A stretch of DNA of 64,000 bases from positions 1 to 64,000 of the forward strand of contig CAYVRC010000003.1 of assembly GCA_964453205.1 (NCBI GenBank). The letters run 5' to 3'. The translations under genes were made by a program, and so were the position numbers. Below, piece by piece: positions 1-8,114 of this stretch. The notes beneath the pieces are model-generated. The model made no database searches. It worked only from the letters and a program-made list of their open reading frames with translations, and had not been told where the DNA came from. The stretch is from Crateriforma sp964453205 (GTDB lineage Bacteria > Planctomycetota > Planctomycetia > Pirellulales > Pirellulaceae). Each line of letters opens with the position of its first letter. Position 1 is the stretch's first letter.

Positions 1-240
1 CCCCGCCTCGCACGGGGGGACACTTGTTATTCTCGTTGTCTCGTCATGGTGACCCGTGCGTCGTGTCCCTCGCACATGAATAACGGTACTCCGATTCCGT
101 CCCGCTTCGATCATCAATTCGGTGTTTCTGCCGAATCGTTTCGACTTGATCGTGTCGGACGTTCGACCTTAAGGATTTTAACGATTCGCCGGGTTATTTC
201 CCAAACTTTCGCCGTCCCTCACTGATACCGACTGCCCGAC

Positions 241-1017
241 ATGGCCCAACCCGTCGCCCACGACTTCCCTTCGCCACCCTTGGACGTGGTCGCCGTCGGC
301 GCGCATCCGGACGACGTCGAAGTCGCTTGCGGAGGCACGTTGGCCAAGTTGGCCCGCCAGGGTTATCGCGTCGGCATCATCGATCTGACCGACGGCGAAC
401 CGACACCCTACGGCGACAGCTCGGCCGATCGCATCGCCGAGGCTCAGCGGGCGGCGGAGATTCTTGGGGTCCACGTCCGTGTGACCTTGGACCTGCCCAA
501 CCGACGGTTGATGGACAGTTTCGAAGCCAGGGTCGCGTTGGCCAAGCAGTTTCGTTTGCACCGGCCGCGAATCGTCATCGGTTTCGGCGACGCCACGCCC
601 ACGGGGTCGCCGGATCACTGGCAATCGAAACTGATCACCGACGCGGCCGTTTTCTACAGCCGTCTGACCAAATGGGATCGGCATTTCGACGCTCTGCCGG
701 TCCATGCCGTGCGTCGGCAACTGTATTTCCGCCTTGCCATCGAAGCGGATACGGTGGCCGGCCACTCGCATCACTTGCTGGTCGACATCGCCGACACGCT
801 GGAGCAAAAGATCGACGCGATGAAGGCTTATCGGTCCCAGTTCCGACACAAACCGCACATGGAGCCACGGATCCGTGCCGCCGCGCTGGTCACCGGCAGC
901 CTGGCCGGCGTCTCGGCCGCGGAATCTTTCGTTTCGGTTCGCCCGGTCGCCGTCAACGACTTGGTCGCCACGCTGATTTTTCCCGTTCATTCAACAGAGG
1001 CTTCCGAATCCCAATGA
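241..1017 (+). CDS. PIG-L/LmbE-family deacetylase, BshB1-like
   Basis: 258 aa. The N-terminal AHPDDVE motif (about residues 21-27) is the metal and catalytic motif of the PIG-L/LmbE de-N-acetylase family, and the later SPDHWQ segment supplies the second zinc-ligand region. The length and the DLTDGEPTPYGD and R(A)AEILGV segments fit the BshB1 branch, which removes acetyl from GlcNAc-malate in bacillithiol synthesis. That substrate is inferred. No bshA or bshC is nearby, so another N-acetylated sugar is possible. There is no signal peptide, so it is probably cytoplasmic. Its TGA stop overlaps the next ATG (ATGA), so the downstream dehydrogenase gene is probably translationally coupled although the two functions are not obviously linked. 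Confidence 0.85.
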   Translation: MAQPVAHDFPSPPLDVVAVGAHPDDVEVACGGTLAKLARQGYRVGIIDLTDGEPTPYGDSSADRIAEAQRAAEILGVHVRVTLDLPNRRLMDSFEARVALAKQFRLHRPRIVIGFGDATPTGSPDHWQSKLITDAAVFYSRLTKWDRHFDALPVHAVRRQLYFRLAIEADTVAGHSHHLLVDIADTLEQKIDAMKAYRSQFRHKPHMEPRIRAAALVTGSLAGVSAAESFVSVRPVAVNDLVATLIFPVHSTEASESQ

Positions 1018-3617
1018 TTTCCAACGCCAAACCCCTCTGCAGCGCTTTTCTGATGATCGCGATGGCCGGCGAAGTCTGCCCGGCACAGTCCGATCGGCCC
1101 CGCGTCGAAGATCCGCGACTGCGTCTGCAATTGGTCGCGGAGGATCCCGACATCGTGACGCCGATCGGTTTGGCGATCGACGCCAAAGATCAGCTCTTCG
1201 TCTTGGAATCTCATACGCACCAGCGACCCGCCGACTACGACGGCCCGTCATCGGATCGCGTCAAACGGTTTGCCGATCACGATGGCGACGGCACGTACGA
1301 GGACGTGACGGTTTTCGCCGACGGCATCCAGACGGGCATGAACTTGGCGTTTTCGCCCGACGGTCTGCTGCACGTCGTGTGCGCGATGGAGGTCCTGGCG
1401 CTGCCCGACGAGGACAACGATGGCAGATGCGATGGGGCGAGATCGATTTTGCGTTTAGAATCTCAGTCCCGTTATGCACACAGCGCTCTGTTGGGAATCA
1501 CGTTCGATCGCGAAGGCCGCATGTATGTCTCACGCGGTAATTTGGGCAGCCGAGCATGGCGGATCGAAGGTCGCGACGGATCGCGGATCGAAGGTTACGG
1601 TGATGGCGGCAGCATCCTCCGCTGCCGTCCCGACGGGTCAGAGGTCGAATCGTTTGCGGTGGGATTTTGGAATCCGTTCGAGATCAAGTTCGACACCCGC
1701 GGACGTTTGTTGTGCGTCGATAATGATCCCGACGCACGCGGCCCCAATCGACTGCTGCATATCGTGCGCGGTGGTGACTATGGACATCGGTTGATTTACG
1801 GCGGCGGCGGGAATCATCCCTTCCAAGGCTGGGACGGCGACTTACCCGGGACGTTGCCGATGGTCGGTGGGACCGGCGAAGCGCCCTGTGATTTGATCGA
1901 CTGTCGTTTGTCGTCGCTGCCGACCGACTACGCCGATTCGGTACTGGTCACGGTGTGGAACGAAAACACGATCCAGCGTCATCGAATCGAGCCGCATGTT
2001 TCGTCGATCGTTTCGTCGGCCGACGTGCTGGTATCCGGCGGTGACGATTTTCGTCCGGTCGCGATCGAAGCGGATCGTCGCGGAAACCTATTCTTCACCG
2101 ATTGGATGCTGGTCGACTATCCCAACCACGGACGCGGCCGCGTCTGGAAATTGTCGACGGCCGACGCGAAGGAAACGTTGACGCCGCGGTCCTATTTTGC
2201 GGAACCACTTTCCGGCTCCGGCGCCCCGATGATTCGCGACGACCCGGCGAGCCTTCGAACGGTCCTGGCCAGCGAAGACCCGTTCGAGCGGCATGCGGCC
2301 GTTCTTGCGTTGGCGGATAACGGATCGCGAGCGACGATCGAATCCATGCTTTCCGATCACGAAGCCCTCGTACGCTTGGGCGGATTATTGGCCGCGTCGC
2401 GTCGCACCGACCTTTCGCCCCGGTGGCGGCAAGACGTGGCGGCGCGGATGTTTTCGGACGCCGACGCGGTGGTCCGGCGGGCGGCCTTGATCTGGGCGGG
2501 GACCGCCGGAATGAAGCAACTGCGTCGTGACATCGACCGAGCGATCGAGAACATCGACGTCACGGATGTTTTGTTCGAAACTTATTTGGCGGCGAACGAA
2601 TCGTTGGACCCGGAATTCGTCCAGGCGGTGCGGGACCGGTCTGAAGCCGTCGCCAAATCGATTCCCCGTTCGATCGAATCGGGGTTGCTTCAGCGAATCG
2701 CATCGGACGCTTCGCGATCGGCGCGCCTGCGTTCCTTGGCGGCCAAGCATTTCGACGATCCGTTGTCACCGGAGATCCGGTCGATGCTGTCGAAATGGGC
2801 CGTGTCGGAGGAACCGATCCTGAAATTATCGGCGGTTCAGATTCTGTCGCGGCGGCCCGATGCCGCGACTCGTGACCTGTTGATGTCGCTGGCGACCGAC
2901 GACCGGGAATCCGACGCGGTTCGCTGCGAAGCGTTGCTGGCGATTTCGCGGGACGCTTCCGTCGACGCCAAGGCGATCGTGCCTTTGTTGTCCGAATCGA
3001 GTGATTCGGTCGTGATCGCCGCGGCCAGGGCGTTGAAAGAATTCGCGTCGCAAACCCGAACCGTCGCTGCCGCGGCGGAACTTGTCGACGCGACGTTTCC
3101 CCCGGCCGCGGTCGAGGCGATCGAATTCGCCTCCGGTGGGCGTCCTTCACGTCGCGGCGAGACGATCGAGCAGTGGCAGACGTTGTTGGCGACCGGCGGT
3201 GATCCCCAAGCCGGACGACGCGTGTTCTTGTCCGGTGCAGCCACGTGTAGCAATTGTCACACGATCGGCGGTCGGGGAGCCGCGCTCGGGCCGGATCTGA
3301 GTCACTTGTCGCAATCCGTGGACCGACAACAGGTCATCCGGTCGGTTCTGTTGCCGTCAGAACAGTACGCGCCACAGTATCAAGCTTGGATGGTGTTGAC
3401 CGACGATGGTCGGATTCACACCGGATTGCAGTTGGACCACCGGAAAGGCGGTGCGATCAACATGCTGACGATCGACGGAACCATCCGCCATTTCGAGGCC
3501 GACGAAATTGAAGAGTACAGCGTGTCGAAGAAGTCGGTGATGCCCGACGGCTTGGAGAAATCGTTAACAACCAGCGAATTGCTGGACCTGATCAGCTTTT
3601 TGACCGCAGACAGATAG
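1014..3617 (+). CDS. PVC-type membrane-bound dehydrogenase with HEAT repeats and a C-terminal haem domain
   Basis: 867 aa, exported. After a signal peptide (residues 1-23, ending near CPAQ) comes a sorbosone-dehydrogenase-like beta-propeller (about 30-390, with DHDGDGTYED and FWNPFEIKFD segments). Next are HEAT-like helical repeats (about 400-690, with alternating LASEDPFERHAAVLALADNG-type units). A C-terminal cytochrome c module follows, with the CSNCH haem-attachment motif near residue 744. This order is characteristic of the large planctomycete family of putative membrane-bound dehydrogenases with haem-binding domains; the substrate, perhaps a sugar or polysaccharide alcohol, is unknown. 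I start at the ATG that overlaps the upstream stop because it directly precedes a good signal peptide. The open frame itself extends far upstream as a shadow of the first gene. Confidence 0.9.
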   Translation: MISNAKPLCSAFLMIAMAGEVCPAQSDRPRVEDPRLRLQLVAEDPDIVTPIGLAIDAKDQLFVLESHTHQRPADYDGPSSDRVKRFADHDGDGTYEDVTVFADGIQTGMNLAFSPDGLLHVVCAMEVLALPDEDNDGRCDGARSILRLESQSRYAHSALLGITFDREGRMYVSRGNLGSRAWRIEGRDGSRIEGYGDGGSILRCRPDGSEVESFAVGFWNPFEIKFDTRGRLLCVDNDPDARGPNRLLHIVRGGDYGHRLIYGGGGNHPFQGWDGDLPGTLPMVGGTGEAPCDLIDCRLSSLPTDYADSVLVTVWNENTIQRHRIEPHVSSIVSSADVLVSGGDDFRPVAIEADRRGNLFFTDWMLVDYPNHGRGRVWKLSTADAKETLTPRSYFAEPLSGSGAPMIRDDPASLRTVLASEDPFERHAAVLALADNGSRATIESMLSDHEALVRLGGLLAASRRTDLSPRWRQDVAARMFSDADAVVRRAALIWAGTAGMKQLRRDIDRAIENIDVTDVLFETYLAANESLDPEFVQAVRDRSEAVAKSIPRSIESGLLQRIASDASRSARLRSLAAKHFDDPLSPEIRSMLSKWAVSEEPILKLSAVQILSRRPDAATRDLLMSLATDDRESDAVRCEALLAISRDASVDAKAIVPLLSESSDSVVIAAARALKEFASQTRTVAAAAELVDATFPPAAVEAIEFASGGRPSRRGETIEQWQTLLATGGDPQAGRRVFLSGAATCSNCHTIGGRGAALGPDLSHLSQSVDRQQVIRSVLLPSEQYAPQYQAWMVLTDDGRIHTGLQLDHRKGGAINMLTIDGTIRHFEADEIEEYSVSKKSVMPDGLEKSLTTSELLDLISFLTADR

Positions 3618-3656
3618 GGGCGGAGACCGACCGTTCCGTTCGACCCTACGGCTCAA

Positions 3657-4187
3657 TCAGCGAGTTTCCGATTCCGTGGTGCGACCTTCGGCGACCACGA
3701 TCGGCGCGAATGAAGAACTCTCGTCGAATTCGGTGTGTTCCGTTTTCGGAAGTTCAAAGGTCACCGTTCCGTCGGCCAAAGGCACGGGTAAACCGACCTG
3801 CCGGGGCGGCGTGCCGTCGTGGACGTGCAGTTGATTGCACCGCAGGCGGTGTACCTTTGCGAAGCACTCGGCACACATCGTGACCACTTCCCAGTCGTAG
3901 GTGCAAACGGTCTTCTTTCCGACGTCTTTGGTAACCAACTTGCGGACCGTCCGAATTTTTCCGCTCGTTTTCAGCGGACCCCGCTCCCACCAAAATCGAA
4001 CCGGCGGAATGCAGACGTCTTCGCATCGGACGTCATCACATTCCACGCCGACTTCTTGCGTGTCGACGGTGACTTTGCACTTCTTTTGTCGACACACACA
4101 ACAGGCATCGCCGTCGGCGGCCCGGCCGGTTCGGTCAGCAACAAGAACGATTGTCGCGGCCAGCAGCATTCGCAGAATGATTTTCAT
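3657..4187 (-). CDS. Secreted cysteine-rich protein of unknown function
   Basis: 176 aa. It starts with a clear signal peptide (MKIILRMLLAATIVLVADRTGRAA). The mature part has many cysteines: a dense cluster right after the cleavage site (DACCVCRQKKC), then CDD, CED, CIPP, CTYDW and a CAEC pair. They could bind metal or form disulfides. I recognise no named domain. It is monocistronic, convergent with the dehydrogenase gene and followed on the same strand by none of its neighbours. The porin gene lies just upstream on the same strand, about 100 bases beyond its start, so joint transcription with the porin is possible. Confidence 0.75.
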   Translation of the reverse strand: MKIILRMLLAATIVLVADRTGRAADGDACCVCRQKKCKVTVDTQEVGVECDDVRCEDVCIPPVRFWWERGPLKTSGKIRTVRKLVTKDVGKKTVCTYDWEVVTMCAECFAKVHRLRCNQLHVHDGTPPRQVGLPVPLADGTVTFELPKTEHTEFDESSSFAPIVVAEGRTTESETR

Positions 4188-4291
4188 GGTCGGTTCGTGT
4201 TTCGAGAAATGTTCGGTCGGAGCGGCAGGGGGGCGGCTACGGGTTTCGTCGTCCGAGATAGACGGGGGCCTTGCGGTTGGTCACTCGCTTG

Positions 4292-5773
4292 TCAGAAATC
4301 GATCATGTATCGGGCTCCCCAGATCACGAATTCGCCACCGTCCAGCGGCCCGGCGTTGCCGCTCTCGTCGATCGTTCCCAAGATCACATTCGTTTGCACT
4401 TTGCTGTAAGCCGTCCAGTGCCAGTTCGTGCCCAGCGTGACCATGTCGCCGACACCGCCTTGCACGTTGCCGTCGCTCAAGTCCAAGTGGTCGTAACGAA
4501 CGGCCAGTTGCAACGCTCCGAATCCCCAGCCGTGGCCGCCGGTGCAGCGATCGACCAAGAAGAAATTCTCGAACGGCTTGACTCGGCCCAACGTTCCAGA
4601 GCTGCGGGTGTAAGGATTGTGTTCGCCGGTCAGAAAATAGCTCAGGTAAACGTAGCCGCCGTGAAAGAACAGATCTTCGTCGTCGACCACGTCGTCGCGT
4701 TGCATCGGCGTCAAGAAATACTCGCCGGTGATTTGCAAGGCTCCGGCATTGAATATCGATTCGAACGCAAGGACTTCGTACCAATCCGCTCCCTCGATCC
4801 GACCGGTGTTCAACCATCGTCGACTGCTACGCGCCAGCGGCCGTGTGCGAAACCGGCCTTCGTTGCGGTTTGTGTCCAGGTCGGTTTCGCCGTCACCGTC
4901 CGGTTTGGCGACGGCACCGGCGATCGCCATGTGCCAGTAGCCACGGCCGCCGCTGGTTTCGTCGTACCAGGGGCTCGCCCAAAGCCGTCCGTAGCCGCCC
5001 ATCTGCAACGCGTCGCCGATGAATCGACCATCCGTGTTGATGTTTTCCAGGTTGTACATGCCGTAGGCCCAACCCACGGATTCCGCGTCGTTATGACCGT
5101 ACATCGCCAGGCCGAAACGACGGGCGTCTTCGTTGAACGATTCGACCGCCAACGGCCGTTCGGCGAACACGTTGAACCGGCTGCTGTTCAAGTGGTCCAA
5201 GCCGAGAGGACGTTTCTGATTGCCCAAGATGAGCCGATTGTTGCCCGGCAAGTTCGCCCAGCCCAGGTACACGTCTTTCATCTCCGGTGTTTCGGGCCGG
5301 TTGAAGTCGATCTGCATTCGCCAGAACATTCCGCCGGGAACGTCGCCGGCCATTTCCAGTCGAATGCGACGAAACGTCCAGCGGTCCTCCGGATCGTGAT
5401 CGACCCGTCCGTTTTCGAGGAAGTTGATCCCCGGATCCGACTCCGAGAAATTCCAATTATCGAGGTGAACGCGACCGCCGATTTTGGTACTCGGCTTCTT
5501 CTGTTTTTCCGCCGCCTCTGCGTCGAGTTCTTCCTGGAAACGGTCCCACTGGCCTTGCAGTTCCTCGATCTGACTTCGCAGCTCGGCCAGCGGGTCTTCG
5601 GTTTCCGATTCAGCGGCCGGTTCCGCGGCGTCGATTCGGTTGACCGTCGGCGACCAAGGAGAAAAGGTTTCTTCGGGGGACGCCGGTTGCTGCGCCGACG
5701 TTTGGCAGGTCGTTGCGGCGGCGATCGTGGCGATCGCGGTGATCATCCTCAACACTTTCAAACTTCGTTGCAC
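4292..5773 (-). CDS. Phosphate-selective porin O/P-type outer-membrane channel
   Basis: About 493 aa from a GTG start. I prefer this start because it gives a charged signal peptide (VQRSLKVLRM followed by ITAIATIAAATT and an SAQQ cleavage region); the in-frame ATG at 5746 lacks positive charges. A short coiled coil follows (LAELRSQIEELQGQWDRFQEELDAEAAEKQK), as in OprO/OprP-like porins. The remainder has barrel-strand patterns: IGGRVHLDNW, WTFRRIRLEMAGDV, FWRMQIDFNRPE and a final aromatic strand ending FVIWGARYMIDF. The C-terminal phenylalanine is the usual outer-membrane insertion signal. The permeant solute is unknown, and phosphate is only the family prototype. Confidence 0.85.
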   Translation of the reverse strand: MQRSLKVLRMITAIATIAAATTCQTSAQQPASPEETFSPWSPTVNRIDAAEPAAESETEDPLAELRSQIEELQGQWDRFQEELDAEAAEKQKKPSTKIGGRVHLDNWNFSESDPGINFLENGRVDHDPEDRWTFRRIRLEMAGDVPGGMFWRMQIDFNRPETPEMKDVYLGWANLPGNNRLILGNQKRPLGLDHLNSSRFNVFAERPLAVESFNEDARRFGLAMYGHNDAESVGWAYGMYNLENINTDGRFIGDALQMGGYGRLWASPWYDETSGGRGYWHMAIAGAVAKPDGDGETDLDTNRNEGRFRTRPLARSSRRWLNTGRIEGADWYEVLAFESIFNAGALQITGEYFLTPMQRDDVVDDEDLFFHGGYVYLSYFLTGEHNPYTRSSGTLGRVKPFENFFLVDRCTGGHGWGFGALQLAVRYDHLDLSDGNVQGGVGDMVTLGTNWHWTAYSKVQTNVILGTIDESGNAGPLDGGEFVIWGARYMIDF

Positions 5774-6065
5774 GTCTGCTTCCGTTTTGGAACCGCCCGA
5801 ATCATGAGTCGATGCGATCGGTGCGGACCCTGCGAACGGACCGACCGACAACAGAAGTGGTTTCGGGAGCGTGGACTCGGGGGCATCGTCAAAACCGGAC
5901 AAATCCCCCGAAGCGCAAGCCTAAAATCCGATCGACCCGAACAATCGGGAAAGATTCACACGGATTCTTCATGAAACTTTCGCAAGCCAGCACGGTCGGG
6001 CTCATGATCATCCGAGCGTGAAACGGTGAGATCGGCGGATCGGCGTCAAGGTTTCCGCCGGGCGT

Positions 6066-6989
6066 CTAACCGTTGCCTTTTTTCTTGGCGACGCGGAGTT
6101 TCGCGCTGCGACTGCGAGGGTTCGCCGCGACTTCGGCTTCGCCGGGGCGAATCGGTTTTTTTGTCATCACCTCCATCCGGGGATCATCGCGAAAAGCTTG
6201 TTTCACCAAACGATCTTCCAACGAATGAAAGCTGATGACGACCAAACGTCCGCCCGGCGACAACCATTGGGCGGCCATCGACAGCGTTCTTTCCAGAATG
6301 TCCAGTTCTTCATTGACGGCGATGCGGAGGGCTTGAAACGTTCGCGTGGCGGGATGGATGTCATGATTCTTGCTGCGTGGGACACAACGCCGGCAGATCT
6401 GGACCAGGTCGTCGACGGTTTGAACGGGCCGGCGGTCTCGCGCCCGGGCGACGATTTGCCGGGCGATCCGCCGGCTGAACCGCTCTTCGCCGTATTGATA
6501 GATCGCGTCGGCGATCTCGGTCTCGTTGTGGCGGGCCAGCCACTGCGCCGCCGAGGTGCCGTTTTCCGGATCGAACCTTAAATCGAGCGGGCCGTCGACG
6601 TTGAAGCTGAATCCGCGGTGGCGATCTTCGAGTTGATCGCTGGAGAGTCCGAGGTCCAAGACGATCGCATCGGCAAGCGGGAGGTCACAGGCGGCCAACG
6701 CGTCAGGAGTGCGTTCATAGCTTCCCAGGAACAGTTCGATTCGCGGGTCCAGCGGAAATTCTTTCTCGCGCCGTTGCACGTCCGGGTCGCGATCCAACCC
6801 GACGATCCGAATCGACGGCCATGCTTCGCTCGCCTTTTGGTCGTCGTGTGATTCGTCGAAACGTTGCAAAATTCGCCGCGCATGCCCGCCGCCGCCGAAG
6901 GTCCCGTCGACGACGACGCGAGGACGGATTTCACAGACCCGGTCGGTGATCTCGTCGGGCATCACAGAAACGTGAATGGATTCGGGCAC
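6066..6989 (-). CDS. rsmH: 16S rRNA (cytosine1402-N4)-methyltransferase RsmH
   Basis: 307 aa, the normal RsmH length. It opens with ESIHVSVMPDEI and the SAM-binding VDGTFGGGGHARRIL, and contains DLGLSSDQLED, RGFSF, RFDPENGTSAAQWL and the C-terminal VVISFHSLEDRLVKQAF and LRVAKKKGNG blocks, all RsmH signatures. The start is a GTG two bases after the TAG of the upstream TIM-barrel gene. The longer open frame above it is only a shadow of that gene. RsmH methylates C1402 of 16S rRNA. In most bacteria it sits at the head of the dcw division cluster with mraZ, ftsL and ftsI; here none of these is adjacent. Confidence 0.95.
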   Translation of the reverse strand: MPESIHVSVMPDEITDRVCEIRPRVVVDGTFGGGGHARRILQRFDESHDDQKASEAWPSIRIVGLDRDPDVQRREKEFPLDPRIELFLGSYERTPDALAACDLPLADAIVLDLGLSSDQLEDRHRGFSFNVDGPLDLRFDPENGTSAAQWLARHNETEIADAIYQYGEERFSRRIARQIVARARDRRPVQTVDDLVQICRRCVPRSKNHDIHPATRTFQALRIAVNEELDILERTLSMAAQWLSPGGRLVVISFHSLEDRLVKQAFRDDPRMEVMTKKPIRPGEAEVAANPRSRSAKLRVAKKKGNG

Positions 6990-6990
6990 G

Positions 6991-7941
6991 CTACGCGACA
7001 GGCTCGTTGCAATGCAGCGCCGATTCCATTTGCAGGCGGACCTTGCGAAGCGCCGCGGCGTCGCCGCCACTGACTTCGGCGGCCAACCAGCCACGGAAAC
7101 CGATCTCACGCAACGCGGTCTCCACGTCGCCCCAGGGCAAGTCGCCTTCGGTGATCGGTGTGAACTTGTCCGCCGCGCGTGAAAAACCTTTGATGTCCAG
7201 TTTGGTGATGCGATGATCCAAGGTGCGGATCCAATCGCCGGGATTCCCGTACTTCCAATGGTTGCCGATGTCGTACTGGACTCCGACGAATGGCGAATCG
7301 AAGCGGTCGACGAAGGCCGCCAGGGCGTCGGCGGTTTGGTTCCCGTCACCCTCGTGGTCATACAGAAAATGGTTCCAGACGTTTTCGATCACGATCGTCA
7401 CGCCGGAGGCTTCGGCTTGGGGCAGGGCGGCTCGCACCGCGGCGACGGCGCGATCCATGACTTGCTGCGGGGTGCCGTCTTTGCCGTGACCGGGGACCAG
7501 CAGCATCGTGTCGCCGCCGACCGCCGCGGTGTTCTTGATCCCCGCCCGCAGTTCCCCGAGGGCTTTGTCGCGAACAGCGGGATCGGGATCGGTGTGACGG
7601 ATTTGCCAATGATACTTGCCGACCGTGCCGTCGATGATCACTCCGGTCGCCTCGGCCGCGGCGTTGGCCTCGTCGATGTCGACCGACGGGGCGTTCAATT
7701 CGACGCCCAAGAATCCGGCTTGCTTGGCGACACGAAATTTCTCCGCCAGCGTTTTGCCTTCGCGGATCATGCCGATCTTCAACGTCGGCCAAAGCCAGGC
7801 GTCGGTGTCGGGCGTCGTGTCCCGCTGCGGGGTCGTCGCGGCGGACGCTTGGTCTTGAGCATGACCGGAAAGATGAAAAGGACCACCGGCAGCCACACCG
7901 GTCGCCAGGGCGGATCGTTTCAGGAAGTCGCGTCGTTTCAT
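6991..7941 (-). CDS. Tat-exported sugar phosphate isomerase/epimerase-like TIM-barrel protein
   Basis: 316 aa. It begins MKRRDFLKRSALATGVAAG, a twin-arginine signal peptide (RRDFLK), so it is probably folded in the cytoplasm and exported. The body is an AP-endonuclease-2/xylose-isomerase-type TIM barrel: VAKQAGFLGVELN, VTIVIENVWNHFLYD, PFVGVQYDIGNHWKYG and KLDIKGFSR, with a C-terminal LPWGDVETALREIGFRGWLAAEVSGGD that carries the usual glutamate. The sugar acted on is unknown. Its TAG is two bases before the rsmH GTG, so rsmH is probably co-transcribed with it. A paralogue with a similar Tat leader lies at 40840. Confidence 0.85.
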   Translation of the reverse strand: MKRRDFLKRSALATGVAAGGPFHLSGHAQDQASAATTPQRDTTPDTDAWLWPTLKIGMIREGKTLAEKFRVAKQAGFLGVELNAPSVDIDEANAAAEATGVIIDGTVGKYHWQIRHTDPDPAVRDKALGELRAGIKNTAAVGGDTMLLVPGHGKDGTPQQVMDRAVAAVRAALPQAEASGVTIVIENVWNHFLYDHEGDGNQTADALAAFVDRFDSPFVGVQYDIGNHWKYGNPGDWIRTLDHRITKLDIKGFSRAADKFTPITEGDLPWGDVETALREIGFRGWLAAEVSGGDAAALRKVRLQMESALHCNEPVA

Positions 7942-8114
7942 GGTTTCAGCCAAAGCGGATCGGGGCAGAGGGACGTTCGTGGACGACAAATTGTAATCTT
8001 CCGGCCTCGGAACGTGGCGTGGGGCCGACAAGGCGAAACGGGGGTGCGTTAAGCTTCGCGGTGACAAACGATTTCCCCACGCTCGGACTCGGGCGTCTGC
8101 GATTCTTGGGACGC

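Noticed and set aside
1..240. Possible gene end or RNA in the first 240 bases
   Set aside because: No open frame with sensible composition, no hairpin-T signal and no tRNA shape; I consider it the upstream region of the deacetylase gene.
327..1013. Long open frame upstream of the membrane-bound dehydrogenase in the same frame
   Set aside because: It is an arginine-rich shadow of the deacetylase gene; the signal peptide and ATGA overlap place the real start at 1014.
4271..5974. Plus-strand open frame over the porin gene
   Set aside because: Arginine/valine-rich shadow; the minus strand shows a signal peptide, coiled coil and barrel strands.
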